Of a stretch of DNA of 64,000 bases, positions 31,101 through 44,417 are shown one piece after another. Under the pieces are notes generated by a model. That model worked only from the letters and a program-made list of their open reading frames with translations. It had not been told where the DNA came from and did no database searches. Positions within the stretch are counted from its first letter, which is position 1; every line of letters starts with the position of its first letter. A program made the translations under genes and the position numbers. The DNA is from Panonychus citri (lineage: Eukaryota; Arthropoda; Arachnida; Trombidiformes; Tetranychidae): the NCBI RefSeq assembly GCF_014898815.1, contig NW_026515488.1, forward strand, positions 271,144 to 335,143, read 5' to 3'.

Positions 31101-34100
31101 TTCAATTTAATTTCTTAATTTGTAATAGGAAAAAAAAAGTTCAAGGAAAATAATTGAGTGTAGATGAGTGAGAAAAAAAGTTTATAAAATAATAGCAATT
31201 AATTTGATTATTTGTCTTTCATGACGATGATAGTATTCAGTATCGTCATCATTATCATCATCATCATCATCATCATTAGAAATAAAAATAAATTTTGTAG
31301 ACAAATAAATTGTGAAAGTTATCATGAAAACTGATAATGATAACTGGACACGTAACTGTAAGGTGTTGTTGACATTACAGGGTGGATGATGATGATGATA
31401 ATGACGATACAAAATTAATATTGATCAAAAAGTAAACCAAGAAGACAAAAAGTATCTTCAATAAAAAACAATTATGAAACTTTTCCCACTTCTCACCATG
31501 AAGCTCATGGTGGACACCATTGAAATCCCATGAGCTGAAACGACTCACTCCTCGTCCAAGACTGAACACATCTCAAGCTCAATCATCATCATTATCTTCA
31601 TGATGATGATTTAAGTCTTACCTCGTTTGTGAACAGTTCTCATAATATATTATTATATACAACGAATGAAACAAAAGCTGATAATCAATTAATGATCAAT
31701 CTCAATTCTTTTATTATTATTTATTTTCATTTTATTAGTAACATGAACCCGGAAGAGGAAAAGTAGAACGGAAAAAATTGTGTCTCATTCAAAGATTTTC
31801 ACTCTTATCTATTATATCAAGCGCTACAAAATTTGCTCTCAGTTGATATAATATTTCATTATACTCATGGTTACATTATCAATCCTCATGTTGATATTAG
31901 ATAAACATAAGATATTGGATTTGTATTTATCTCTTTAGGCTTCAACTAACTTGAAGGATTAAATTGGTCTCCTTGTTTAACCTTTATCCCTCTCTCTTAA
32001 TACATATTATTATCTTTATCATTACCTTTACCCTACAACATCAATCCCCACTCCATGAAAACCTTTCCACTTTCCCCATGTAATAATATTATTTGGTTAT
32101 TGTTATTTTTTTTCTCAGGTAAAATTGTTGTTATTTCTTGTTTATTGTTATCTCAAGTATCCAGAGTAAATATTTACTCTAATATTGGATATAAACTCAT
32201 GAAAATTGCTTCTCAATCCGATAGAAGATAAAAAAAAATACAGATCGAAGTTGATATGCTGAATAGGTGAATGATTGAGGAATAAAAGAAAACTTAAATC
32301 TTGGAATTGAGAGTATGAAAAGTTGAGTAAATTTTAATAAAATTCCCGAACCAAGAACTAGAATCATGGTTATCAATAAGTTATCTCTTTAGACCCTCAG
32401 GGTGGATAATCTAACTCATCCTCTCTCTCTCTTCATGTTTTTTTTGATATGATCAACATTTACTTACTGATTAATGTTTACTGTTTATTGAGTAAATGAA
32501 AATCAAATCAATTAAATCAAATATCAAAAACTATGGTCAAAAATTGTGAGAAAATAATCTCAACCCACCGGTGGGTATTTTGTTCAATATACAGAGAAAC
32601 TTTTTTTTTTACTCTTAAAAAACTGACCACTGAGTCTCTTTGTTTTTCTCATATTGTTTATATTTACTTTTGATTCAATTTCTAAGATTATATCAAACAT
32701 TTTTATTATCATCTACTGGGAGTGATTTATATTTATTTCTGGGAATTGAACCATGAAAATAATAAGAAGTGATTTGAATTTTACAATTTTCTTAATGTAA
32801 ATTCAATGGAAAGTAAAATTTGATCATCTTATTTTAATGTCGATGAGAAAACAAAAGTTAAATTATTGTTATTATGATAATTTAACTTATATAAGCAATT
32901 AACTCTCATGGGAGTAATTTCAAGATTCACATTTATTTACATTGGATGGAGACTGAGGCAAAAAGTGAGAGAGTGAAAATGGAAAGGTGAATGAGTAGAT
33001 GAAGATGAAGATAGTAAAATGATCAACTGGACTTTCGTAATATGTTGAAATGGATCATCAATCAGTGGAGTTAAGTAAATGGTTTCAAAAGTTCATGTGA
33101 GAGGGTGGGAATAGTTAAATGAAGAAGCATAAAGATGAGGATGCTAGAGAAGTGGATAATTCAGTGTTCCCTTTGCTCACATTGTTTGTGTCTCTAATCT
33201 CACGAGGGAATAGGGCTAAGAATGAAGAGAAATTGGAGATGATGAACGTGGAGATGAAACAGTGAGTGGAATTTTTCCCACTCTGACACTCTCTCCATCT
33301 CTCTCTCTCTCTCTTTCTCTCTCTCTTCCTTTTCATGATGTAAATCTATTAAACATCTTCATCTCTCCACTTCCTCTTTTACCTCCTCCTCCTACCACCT
33401 CATTTGACTTAATTGCTTAATAAATAACCAAACTGGATTCAAATCAACTTCTCAATTAACGTACCACTCCATCAACCCCACCGCCATCACCATCACCACA
33501 CCCACTGCCATTATCATCATTATAATTATCATCTTTATCTTCATTTTCTCTTGTTTAAACTTCTGATTGAGAGTCTTTAGTCTCTCTCTTTTCCTGGTCA
33601 TTTAATTTGATAGAAGATAAAACATTTTATCTTCCTCTTTCTGCTTTTTATCTTCCCACCTCCCAATACCAACTCCTCTTTGAAGCTTTAAAAACATCAA
33701 CACTTTCATTGAAACTTGTCCTGAGGAAGAGCGAGTAAAAAAACAATCATCCAAGTCAAATTACCAAAAACTGCTTACAATGAATTTTCATCTTCTTTCA
33801 GGAAGTTGAGAATCATTTTCATGGTGGTAACCATGAGAGGAAGAGAGAGAGAGATGAGGAAGATGAAAAATGTAACCATCTTAAACAATGAGTTCACTGC
33901 AAACATCATAATCATATTAATGGAGGATTAATAATATTACTCATACTTATATGAAAATGTTATTATTAATACAATAAGAGATGAGATTGAAATAATACCC
34001 ACCATGAAAACTTCCCTCAGTAAATCTGAGGTTAATATGGTCACAACTTTCATTTTTATTCAGATTAATGAATAAGTTGAGTAAATTTTACATGATAAAC

Positions 34101-34334
34101 ATACAGATGATGATGATAATGATGAACAACATCAACATTGCACAATCAATCATAATTATTCAATTAATTAAACCAGCACCCTGTATATTCAGATGCAAAG
34201 TGAATTTTTAACATGAAGAACTGAAATAAAGTTCAACAATATCAGAAAAAAAACCCTTTCAAAAAGAGTTCCAGATTAATGACTCTTGTTGGTAAACTTT
34301 TTTTAAAATAATTTTCTTTGTCCTTTTTGTCCAG
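14431..34334. other. Long non-coding stretch, no gene seen
   Basis: I see no supported exon, RNA gene or transposase here. It has the same texture as the first 14 kb: ATG/ATC trinucleotide clusters (near 16,280, 20,930, 31,255), CT/GA runs (near 16,619-16,653 and 29,490-29,506), and A6-9GTTC motifs (near 17,816, 20,205, 23,530, 25,910, 31,130). TGACCA/TGGTCA hexamers recur (for example 18,220-18,310 and 28,680-29,050). I looked for the missing TMTC1 N-terminal exon (HKSYRPL-type motif ending in an AG phase-2 donor) and did not find it. The end just before 34,335 has an ordinary pyrimidine-rich acceptor. Confidence 0.55.
22163..22192. repeat. (CT)15 microsatellite
   Basis: A perfect CT dinucleotide run of about 30 bases in non-coding DNA. 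Confidence 0.95.
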
Positions 34335-37300
34335 ATTGAACATGATGCTCAAAAAAGCAAATGGACTTTCGAGTATTTCTTGGCATTTTCGACTGGTCAA
34401 TGTAATTCTTCACGTGATGACCACAACACTGATCATGTATATTTCACATTCAATACTAAATTGTACCAATCAAATGTCACTTTTAATTTCACTTCACTTT
34501 GCCCTTCACCCGATTCACACTGAAGCTGTAAGTTGATTTTTCACCAATGAAAAGATAATTTCAACCAAAGAACCATGAACATGATTTCCTACCTTTTGTA
34601 TTGATCTATTAATATTTGTTCATTCTCATGGTTATATAAATTCAGGTTTCAAGTAACGTTGGAAGAGCTGATATCCTGTGTTGTATATTTTCATTGATAA
34701 CGTTAATCATTTTCACCAGGTAATGTAAACAATTTTGGCTGATCATAATAACGATAATAATATTATAACTGAATCAACTGAAGATAAATATATGCATGTA
34801 AACCCAGTTAATTGTAAACAATCAAATCATGAAAGATGATCATGATAATCCACAGAATTGAGAATTGATTAGATTCCTTTTATTATTATTAGCACGCTCA
34901 CACCAGGGATTAATTTTACCTTAGCTAACACTCTTACTCTCATCATCATTTCAACTCTGCATGATACTTTACTCAATAATATGCTGAACTTTCAGAGTTG
35001 CTGATAACTTTGAAGCAGAAAAAAACAACTTCAACAGGGAGAAACTCATCCAATTGTAACTATCATGATAACTTTATGATAAGATTGCGTGCTATTAGCA
35101 TAATACTGATCTCATTTTAAATGAATATCAGATTTATTCAGTATCATGTTAACTCATGACTCTAATTACACCATGATTATCACTGAATTCTGATAATTGG
35201 TTAGATCTTGTTACGAAAAGTAATATATATCGAATGAAGAAAAAAAAACTTGCCAAAGAAAACTCCGAATCTTATACACCTAATATCACGTTAGAATCAT
35301 TAGTTTATGGAAAGAGCATTTTTCCTCAGTGTTCATGGAATTGATAGGAATTGAAACTTTACGTGTGCATTATGATTATTTATGAATGTCTAATCATTTC
35401 GACAAGAATCTCAATGGAAACAAAAATTTACTAGTTCTAACCAATGATCTTATTTCCTTATCCTTTAGAGCTGTGAAGTTTATGCTGGAAGATAAAAGTA
35501 ATCAAAGGATGATAGTCTATCTCTTTTGGTCTTGCTTATCATCCACTTTGGCATTACTTTCAAAAGAAACTGGAATCATGATTCTACCGATTTGTACTCT
35601 CTATTATATCTTCAAATTGTCCCAATCAGGGTCACTGATCATAACTCGGAAAGGGTGAGTATCCATCGTAACGATTTATTGTCATCACAAGATTAGAAAA
35701 TGTCTTTCAACTGGTCAACTTCAATAATTCATTTCCATGTTGATAACAACTCAACTTTTACTAGATAAATTGGATTCATAAATCATTACCATGAATCATT
35801 TCATGATATTGTAAAAAGAAAAGACTATCAATTTTCAGAACAACAATTTCAGCCAATTTCAGTTTATCACCATGAACATCAAAATAGCAAAGAGAAAGCA
35901 ATTGATTATCATTTGTTGATCATAGAAGTTGAAAAAAAAAGTCAATCATATTGATGATACTAAACATGAGAATGTTAATCAGATGCTGATGTAAATTCAT
36001 TGACCGAAATTGTTATCAAATATTCAACCGATCCACCGATTCAACTTAAAGTTCATTATCGTGACTCCACAATAACTTTCACTGGAAATTATCATCCAAT
36101 AAGTTCACGAATATTAATTTACTAGGTAACGGTAAATAAATCATTTTGATACATTCGTTTTCATATTGTTTTCTCATTCACTTCCACTATAACTGATTAA
36201 CAAATTTTTCTGTTTACATGGAAATTGAAAAATGAATGAAAATGAGGTGAGCTGAAATGTATTGAGAAAGCATAAAGAAAAATTAGAAATTAATATCCAT
36301 AAGTATTAATAAATCTTGTATCAACATGATACTTTGTATTTATCACGAATCCTGAGAAAGAGCTGAAACTAATAAAGTTCAGTTGAAAAAAATATAATAT
36401 ATACACCAAGGTATTCATAATGATGAAGGGGAAGTCGAATCATATTTTACTCTCATTTTAATCATAATTATTTACTATGTAAATACTGAATTGAGGGGGA
36501 ATATAAACTAATTTCAAATATTAATTCGCATGATGATAATTATTATGTCAAAGGAGTTGTAATAAATGTCAGGGAGGCTGAATTGATCATGATAGAATAC
36601 AGAATATATATTGAGAATTGGAAACTTTTTTTTCTCTCCTTCTTTTGTTTTGTAAAATCACTTTCACTTTCTGTATCTCTCTATGTCTATGATTAATCTT
36701 TACGAAAAGGGATTAGAATTGATTAATCACCATGGATTAACTTGGTCAAGCTGAAGGGAAAATAATTTCCACTTGTTAATCCAACTTATTGTTAACTTGA
36801 TTATCTTAGTAGATTGAAATTTAAATTGAATCAGAAATTGGAAATTCAATAGCCATCAAAAGCATATTAATAAGGCTTGATTGATTTTCTTCCTGTTCAT
36901 CATCATTATGTACAAAACTCTCATTGTTCATATTCATTTAAATTCATTCAGGAAGTGTAACAATAGGTAATTCATTTCCTTATGAACTTTTGTTCAGTTT
37001 GCTGAAAATGGTAGGAAAATATTACTCGTAAACTTTAATCTAAATTAGAAAGTTTGAAAGATAATTAAAAATGGAAAATTAATCCATTTCAATCATCCAA
37101 TTGGTCAAATTAATCTGTTCAATGGTCATTCTAATAGTCTCAGTGATTGTCCAGTCTAAACAAAAGTAAAAGGTACAATTGAAATATTTCAATCAATCTT
37201 GAAGCAGATTATAAGTTAATCAGCTGTAACTTTCCCAGGAATTCATTTTGATTGAGTTAATATAAATGCTATGGTGACTTAATATGAGATAATGAGATTA

Positions 37301-40300
37301 TGATTTATGATGAAAAAAGCAACATAATAATAATAAACAAGCATTAATATTTACACCAAGGTAGAAAAAATTACAAGACAATAATGATGAAAAAGTTCAG
37401 TTGAGTTGAATATTTGTCAGGGTGTCGAAGTAAAAAAAAAATAATCATGAGGAAAAAAAATTCATTCAACTGAATATAAAGACTGAACTGAGTTGAAATC
37501 AGTTTTTGTTTATTTTTTCCCATGAACAAAAAAAACTGCAAATTAAATTGCGGTAAATTGATGATAATCAAGTAAATGATGATTATGATGATGATGCAGA
37601 AAAAAATGAAACCTCAGTGTGTAAATTGCATTAACGGTGATAAAAAAAACCTCACCTTGCAATTGAATTTGCAAAAATATCCCTTACCTTTGCAATTGAG
37701 ATTAGTTTTCACAATGGTGACAATATTTTACCTTTTTTTTGTCTTGATAATACTTTGGATGAATAAAAAAAACTTACTTAGGGATTTTCATGGTGAAATT
37801 TGCATTAATCTGAATGTATTAGGACAGTTTATTTGCAAATATATTGTATAACTTTGCAGAAAAATGGATCCGTTCATTTGTATTGGGCAAACATTATTCA
37901 CAATCTTTATGGTGGATAAGTGATATTTATATTCACTGGGAGGGTAAATGGAGAGAGAATTTGAATTCTGAAAATCCTCAGGAATGATAATATTTTCCTA
38001 TCCATAGATTAACCATTACAGATTGTTTTTACTAATGCATACTCTTCAGAAAATGTAATACCCTCTACCACTCTAATACACACCTTCAGGATATGAATGT
38101 ATTCATGATAACTCTCAATTCATATGAATATTTGTCTAGATTTGTGTCAATTTTGTTCATATGGCTGCTTGTTGCTGGCTTGGAGATGCATTTGTTACAT
38201 TAAAGTTCAGGGGATAACATGAGGAAAATTTTTATTTCTGTTCTATTTTAAACTTTTTCTTTCACTTTATTTTCAAGACCATCACGATCAACAATCACCT
38301 CACCTTCAGTAATGATTCAGGTGATCTATGAAAAAGATATACAAGGAAATACTATTTTCTTGCTGATCAAATATATAAATGATTATTTATTCATTTGGAA
38401 CCATAGACAATGTTTGGTGTATATAAATAAGTGAATGCAAACATTGTTTCAAAAGTTTTTCCTCAATTTTCCCATGGATCATGATGATGGTTCAATGATT
38501 CAATCAGTGAATCCTTTTGAAAATTTTGAGAGACTGAAAAAAACAAAAGGTCCTTTCAAAACCTACTCCCAATGAAGGAGGAAATTTATTTACTCCTCTT
38601 GAATATTTTATCATCATTCTAATTCATTATCCCTTTATTTTCTCCATCATCATGATGATCATGTTTTATGAAACTTTTCATTGTGAGTTAATTGAGATTC
38701 AGTTCTGTTCATTGTTTCCATGGTATGGGAACCTTTTTCCTCTTCTTATTGTTTCTCAGTACATTCAAAACTTTTTTTATCCCTCTGTCTCGATTTTGTT
38801 GATTAAGCTTTCAGCTGGTTTATTATAATAATACAGGGCATTTCACCAAGCTTCCTACAAGTTTTTCTTATTAAACTTTTTTGTTTTTGAGTGTTCAGAC
38901 TCGAGTTATGGTAGTTTAGGCCATACTCCATTGTCATATTAAATATCAAGGTCATTCCGGTCATTTTGTTAGGATACAGTTTCAAGGTCATTTGATGATC
39001 ACAGTCGATTCAAATTTAAAAAACCAATATGAACCTAAATCATAAAGATTTCTCGACTTTCAAACTCTCAATGTCCCTTAAACCTAAACCGACCTAACCT
39101 AAACCTTCCTATTACTCATTTTCAATTGCCAACTCAGTTTACAAAATCTTGCAGAGTCGCAAAATGAATACTCAACAAGAGTCAGGTTGTCTTTTTACTC
39201 CATGAATATGCAATATAAATGTTTATTTACTACTTGCTTACAACCGTCAGGAACATATCCCAATCAATTGGCATCTAACCTAAACCTTCCTATCCTTCCT
39301 AACCTTTTTTAATTTAAATCAATTGTGATCATCAAATGACCTTGAAACTGTATCCTAACAAAATGACCGGAAAGACCTTGATATTTTAATATGACAATGG
39401 AGTATGGCCTAAACTACCATAACTCGAGGCTGGTGTCTAAACACTCAAAAACAAAAAAGTTATTCAAGAAAAAATTGTTGGAAACTTGGTGAAATGCCCT
39501 GTATATAAGCCAACTTAGAGTCTAAATTGTTACCATTTAATTGAAAAAAGTCTTCAATGAGTTAATCCAATTAACTATTTAAGAGGGTTAAAGGTTAATT
39601 TATTGCAATTAAACTGTTTCATGTAAGAAGATAAATCTAAATAAACATGGTGATGATGATGAAAAGTCATCAGGATCAAGTGAAAGTAGGATGATGATGG
39701 GTTGATGTTAATTCATTGATTGGAAATTGAAAGTGACCTTTAATTAGTCGCTTCTTTTTGCAATTTCCTTAATTTGAATCTCTTTTCAAAGTAAATCTTT
39801 CAAACAATCAACTAAATTATTCATTGATTTTATCTAACATGATTTTATATCATCACAATTAACCAGACACAATGAAAGTGTACAATCTGATTCCATTTAA
39901 TCATCACAATCTAAACTCTTGCAGTGACAAGTAATCTGATCCATTAAATATTGGATTCAATGATTATCATTATCATCAATTAATTTAGATGTATGATAAT
40001 TAATGATAATTGCTCGATATTTACATTTAATTAATTGGTAAACATCTTAATGTGGTTCAAAGTAAAAAGGATTGGATCAACAAATCAAATAATCGAGGAG
40101 AAGGTAATTTAGTTACCTAACAATTTAATTCAAGAAACTTATCTTGATTTTCAGGGCTAATCATCATCAATATAATCACCACCATGATGATGATGATGAT
40201 GATAAACTAAAAGGATTCAGAAAGTTCAGTGTCTTCCATCAAGTGATAACTTGAAACTCAAGATGAAATTAAACCAATGGAGGGAAAATTTTTTTCCAAC

Positions 40301-40845
40301 CGAAAACAAATCAGTTAATCTTTCCAACCCACCATGCATTTCCAATGAAGGTGGTTACTTTTCATCTTTCTTCATCATTATCATCATCATCATCTCTTTT
40401 TCTAATCATCAATATATTTTGATAGAGAGAGAGTTACCTTTATCGTCTCTCTCTCTCAATCATCATGGATTAGATTTGTAACTTGAAGAGATACTTTAAG
40501 ACTTTATTCTTGGAGATAAAGTTCTGGAACTGAACTGAAGCATTATCATGATGATTTTCATCAGGAACCATTTACTTTTCTCTTCCATGGGATTTACTGA
40601 GTTTCTCCTCCTACTCTTTCACTCTTTATTTCTTGATGATGATTCTGATTCTGATGATGTTCCATGTTCCATTCTGATCACATTCTCATAAGCACATATA
40701 AGCATTAAGAACACTAATTTAATTCGCTCTCTTCTCTTTCCAAGATGATGAAAAAAAGAGAGATTTTCAATGAAAGAAAGAAAAAAGAAAGAGAAAAAGT
40801 AAAAGGTTCGAAATTAATAGTTTGATCGTTATCTCTTCTATTTTT

Positions 40846-40886
<41 letters not shown>

Positions 40887-43800
40887 TTCTAAATCTTCAA
40901 TATCAACAATTTAGTCAACTGAATGTTCGGGGTAAAGTTTTGATAAACAATCAAAAGATTAATCCAAATCTTTATTCATCATGACATTTCAAATGAATCG
41001 TTATGATCACTGAATTAACTATTAACTTGATCATCAGAATCGTAGTGATCATCATTATCTTTCATCGTAATGATTATCATCCTCATCATCAGAAGTGTTA
41101 TCATCATTATCCTTTTATAAAAGTAAGTATTATCACCTGATGATCAGAATGTACCAAAGTCAACAGCATTTTAATGAAACCAAAAGGCAATTAAGTTAAT
41201 TGTGATTAATTTTCATCTACAAAGCTACAATTAACTCTTGGTTGACTATCTACATTGATTAAATGATTTTTCAACCAACACATTATCAATCAACAATCTG
41301 AAAGTTTAATCAAGCAAAGTGTTGATTAGATAATCAACTTGTAATCAGATTCACAATTTTAATCATCTTAAGACAATCAATGTTTTTCTAATGAAAAATC
41401 AATGAAAAAGAGTTCTGATTAAGGACAAGAATTATAATCTATTCCCATGATAATATCGCACTTTTACTTTATGATGTACGAAGATTCAAATAAAACATAA
41501 GAATAAAAGTTGACTGAAGTTTGAAAGTAGAAAATATTCCTTCTGGAGAGCATCTTGTTAGCATTTCGAACAAAAAAAAGTTCAAAGGCTGGTCTTGAAT
41601 TCTGAAGGAGATAAATATGTATGATAAACAGCTTGACACTTCGAACATCATGACTTTGTCTCATATTATTCGGATTCCATGTAAATGTTTCCCATGTTTC
41701 TCTGAATTAACATGATTTTGCTTTTCCAAAAACAATGGAAACACCAAAGATCTTTGTCATTACCATGATCAACTGAATAACTACAACAAAGTCCAGAATT
41801 TTCAATAACCTCAACTTATTTTTGCATATGAATAATTTTCTCACCTTTGACCCTTTTCTTTTTCTTGTTGATGACTAAACATTAAAGCTCATGTAGCTCA
41901 GAAGCTGAACTTTTTTTCACACTTTTTTTTGTTCCTTTGAAAAAAACAGAATCAACTTGTCCTATTGTAATCAACCTGATGGAAATTTATCTTCATCAAT
42001 TTATTACACTGAAAGTAAATCAAATTATTCATCTTCCTCATCATCATCGCGATCATCATCTCCAACACCATCAACATCATCCTCATCATCATCAACCTCC
42101 TCCACATCATCATCATCATCATCTTTCAATCCCTGGTTATATGGACCAATATTAATACCTACGATCATGGTAAATATTTTGAAAACTTTTTTTCCCTGAA
42201 AATTGATACCTTTTCATACTCAATCTAATGGTAACTCATCATCATCATTTATCCTCAGCCTCCTCCTCCTCCTAACATGATGAAGATAATGATTTCAGCA
42301 TTGAAACATTTTCCTTGTCACAATTTCCATCCACTCTCTCAATCTTTTCCCACCCTCCACAAAAATTATCAACACATGTAAATAGATTTCATGTTATTAC
42401 ATTTAATATCCACTCGAAATTTATGATATTGCAACTTTTTTTGCTCCTTCTAGAATACAGATTAATATATATACTTTTCGTATTATTATTACATGTATTA
42501 GCTTTTTTTCATACTCAGTCATTTCTTTTGTCATGATGATGGAGTTTTTTTTTGCATTCCCTGTCACCATGTTAACCCTGTATGTTTGTTAGCTTATTGT
42601 CACCCAAATATCAATCTCATCTGAACAATATTATCATCAGCATGACAATATATTGATTGAGCTTTTGGTGTCATTATTGAATCATCAATCAAACTCATAA
42701 CCTTCTCCTACGAGTCTTCTGGTCAAGAATAATTTTCACAAATTCGAGAGAATGAACTTTTTTTTCCCTTCCTTTCAAATAAATAGAGAGAAAATGAAAG
42801 AAAATATTGTTTAATTTTCTTCTAATCTGGAACTTAGCTAACTCATGAACACCATGATTCCAAAGATAAACATGGAAACTTTGATAATAAGAAAAAGATT
42901 ATCAACAAAGTTTAATCATTTTCGAATTTTATTTTATTTTCATTCTTTTTTAATCTTTTTCTCTTCTTTTTCATTCTCTTCGAATTTCTTTAGACTTTAG
43001 CCTTACTTTGGTTTCGAATCTCAATGTTACATGGAACTCTACCAATTTTTTCTCGGCAAGATAATCCCGCTTCTTTTTCAAATTCCATGTTAACAAGGCA
43101 AGTTTATCACAGAATTAGGAAACTAATTGAGATCAAATTGGATAAAAAATTAACTTTTTTCTTTTCGAATTTTGTTTTGAAAATTTTTTTCTCTCTTCAA
43201 TCCAACCACAAATAGATTCTTGACTTATTCTTACCTTTGTGCTTTCAACTTTCGTCTACTTTTGTGTCCATCACGTTTATCTTATGATTGGCAATTGGGA
43301 AGTATACCTTTGGTCAACGATCTAATTGACGGGCGAAACTTGGAGACACTGGTCACTTTCATCTCCACCATTGGAATCATTATTATAAGCGGAAAATTTA
43401 TTCTAACCCAATCTTGTTCTTGGTTTAGACCAAAGGTTAACCCGGAAGTAAAATCAATTCTTATTTTTGATAAAACATTTTCACAAAATACTAGAAAATC
43501 ATATATGAAAAATTCATCCTCATCAACCACATGTAATTGCATGGTGATGGAGTTTACATCAAGCCCAACACCGAGTCCACCACCAACACCATCACCACCT
43601 TCACTGACCAATGTAAATAGCAATCAATTAATACAAACCAATAGATCTGATCATCATGAAGTTATTTTCATGGGCTTATGCTTCATGATATTACCTTATC
43701 TTCCCGCCTCGAACCTTTTGGTGACCGTTGGTTTTGTTGTCGCTGAACGTATATTATATTTACCAAGGTAAGAGAAAAAACAAAATAAATCAGTTCGCAA

Positions 43801-44371
43801 CAATTTAAAGTGAAAATTTTAACAACAACCCAAATCATTATCAACCTCACCAGTTTGCTTGTTAAAAAACTTGTAATGTATTAATAGTTTCACAAGTTAT
43901 CATGAAGATACATCATCATCTTCATGCTGATCATCACTTTAAGAGTGGTCAATAGTTTCATGGTAACATGAATGACTAGAGAGAGAGAGAGAGAGCCGTT
44001 CGATACAAAAAAATTGTCTATATTTGTTTCCAATACTTTTCACTTATCATGATGATAACCAATTATTATTTCACTCCCACTTGAAGCATATCGAGCATTA
44101 TTTAACACGCAACAAGATTTTTTCAAGAATATCGGTAATATTATTGAAAATTACATATTATCGTTTAGAGGGTGGGAGATACAGTTTATCAAGAGGTGGG
44201 AGGAGGTTTTCTCATGAAAAATATTCCCCCATCATCATCATGTAATTTGATGATAACCATTTGACTCATGCATGATAAGAGATGTGCAACATGCAATATG
44301 ATTAACTTACTTCATGAAGGTAGATGAACATCAGTTTAAAATGCAGGATGAGAGAGAAAGAGAGAAAAAGC

Positions 44372-44417
<46 letters not shown>

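Larger units (their letters stand above)
35655..41949 (+). other. 6.3-kb TMTC1-like intron containing a transposon
   Basis: The intron is bounded by GG|GTGAGT and a poly-A-preceded AACAG acceptor; the flanking exons stay in phase (GG + A = Gly). It holds the inverted-repeat element at 38,834-39,501, a (GA)18 run at 40,847-40,882 and many ATGATG clusters. No exon-like sequence was seen inside. It is far longer than most other introns of the gene (66-1,908 nt). Confidence 0.75.

Noticed and set aside
43282..43623. 113-codon minus-strand frame opposite the TMTC1-like exon
   Set aside because: It is an antisense shadow of a conserved coding exon with no similarity of its own.
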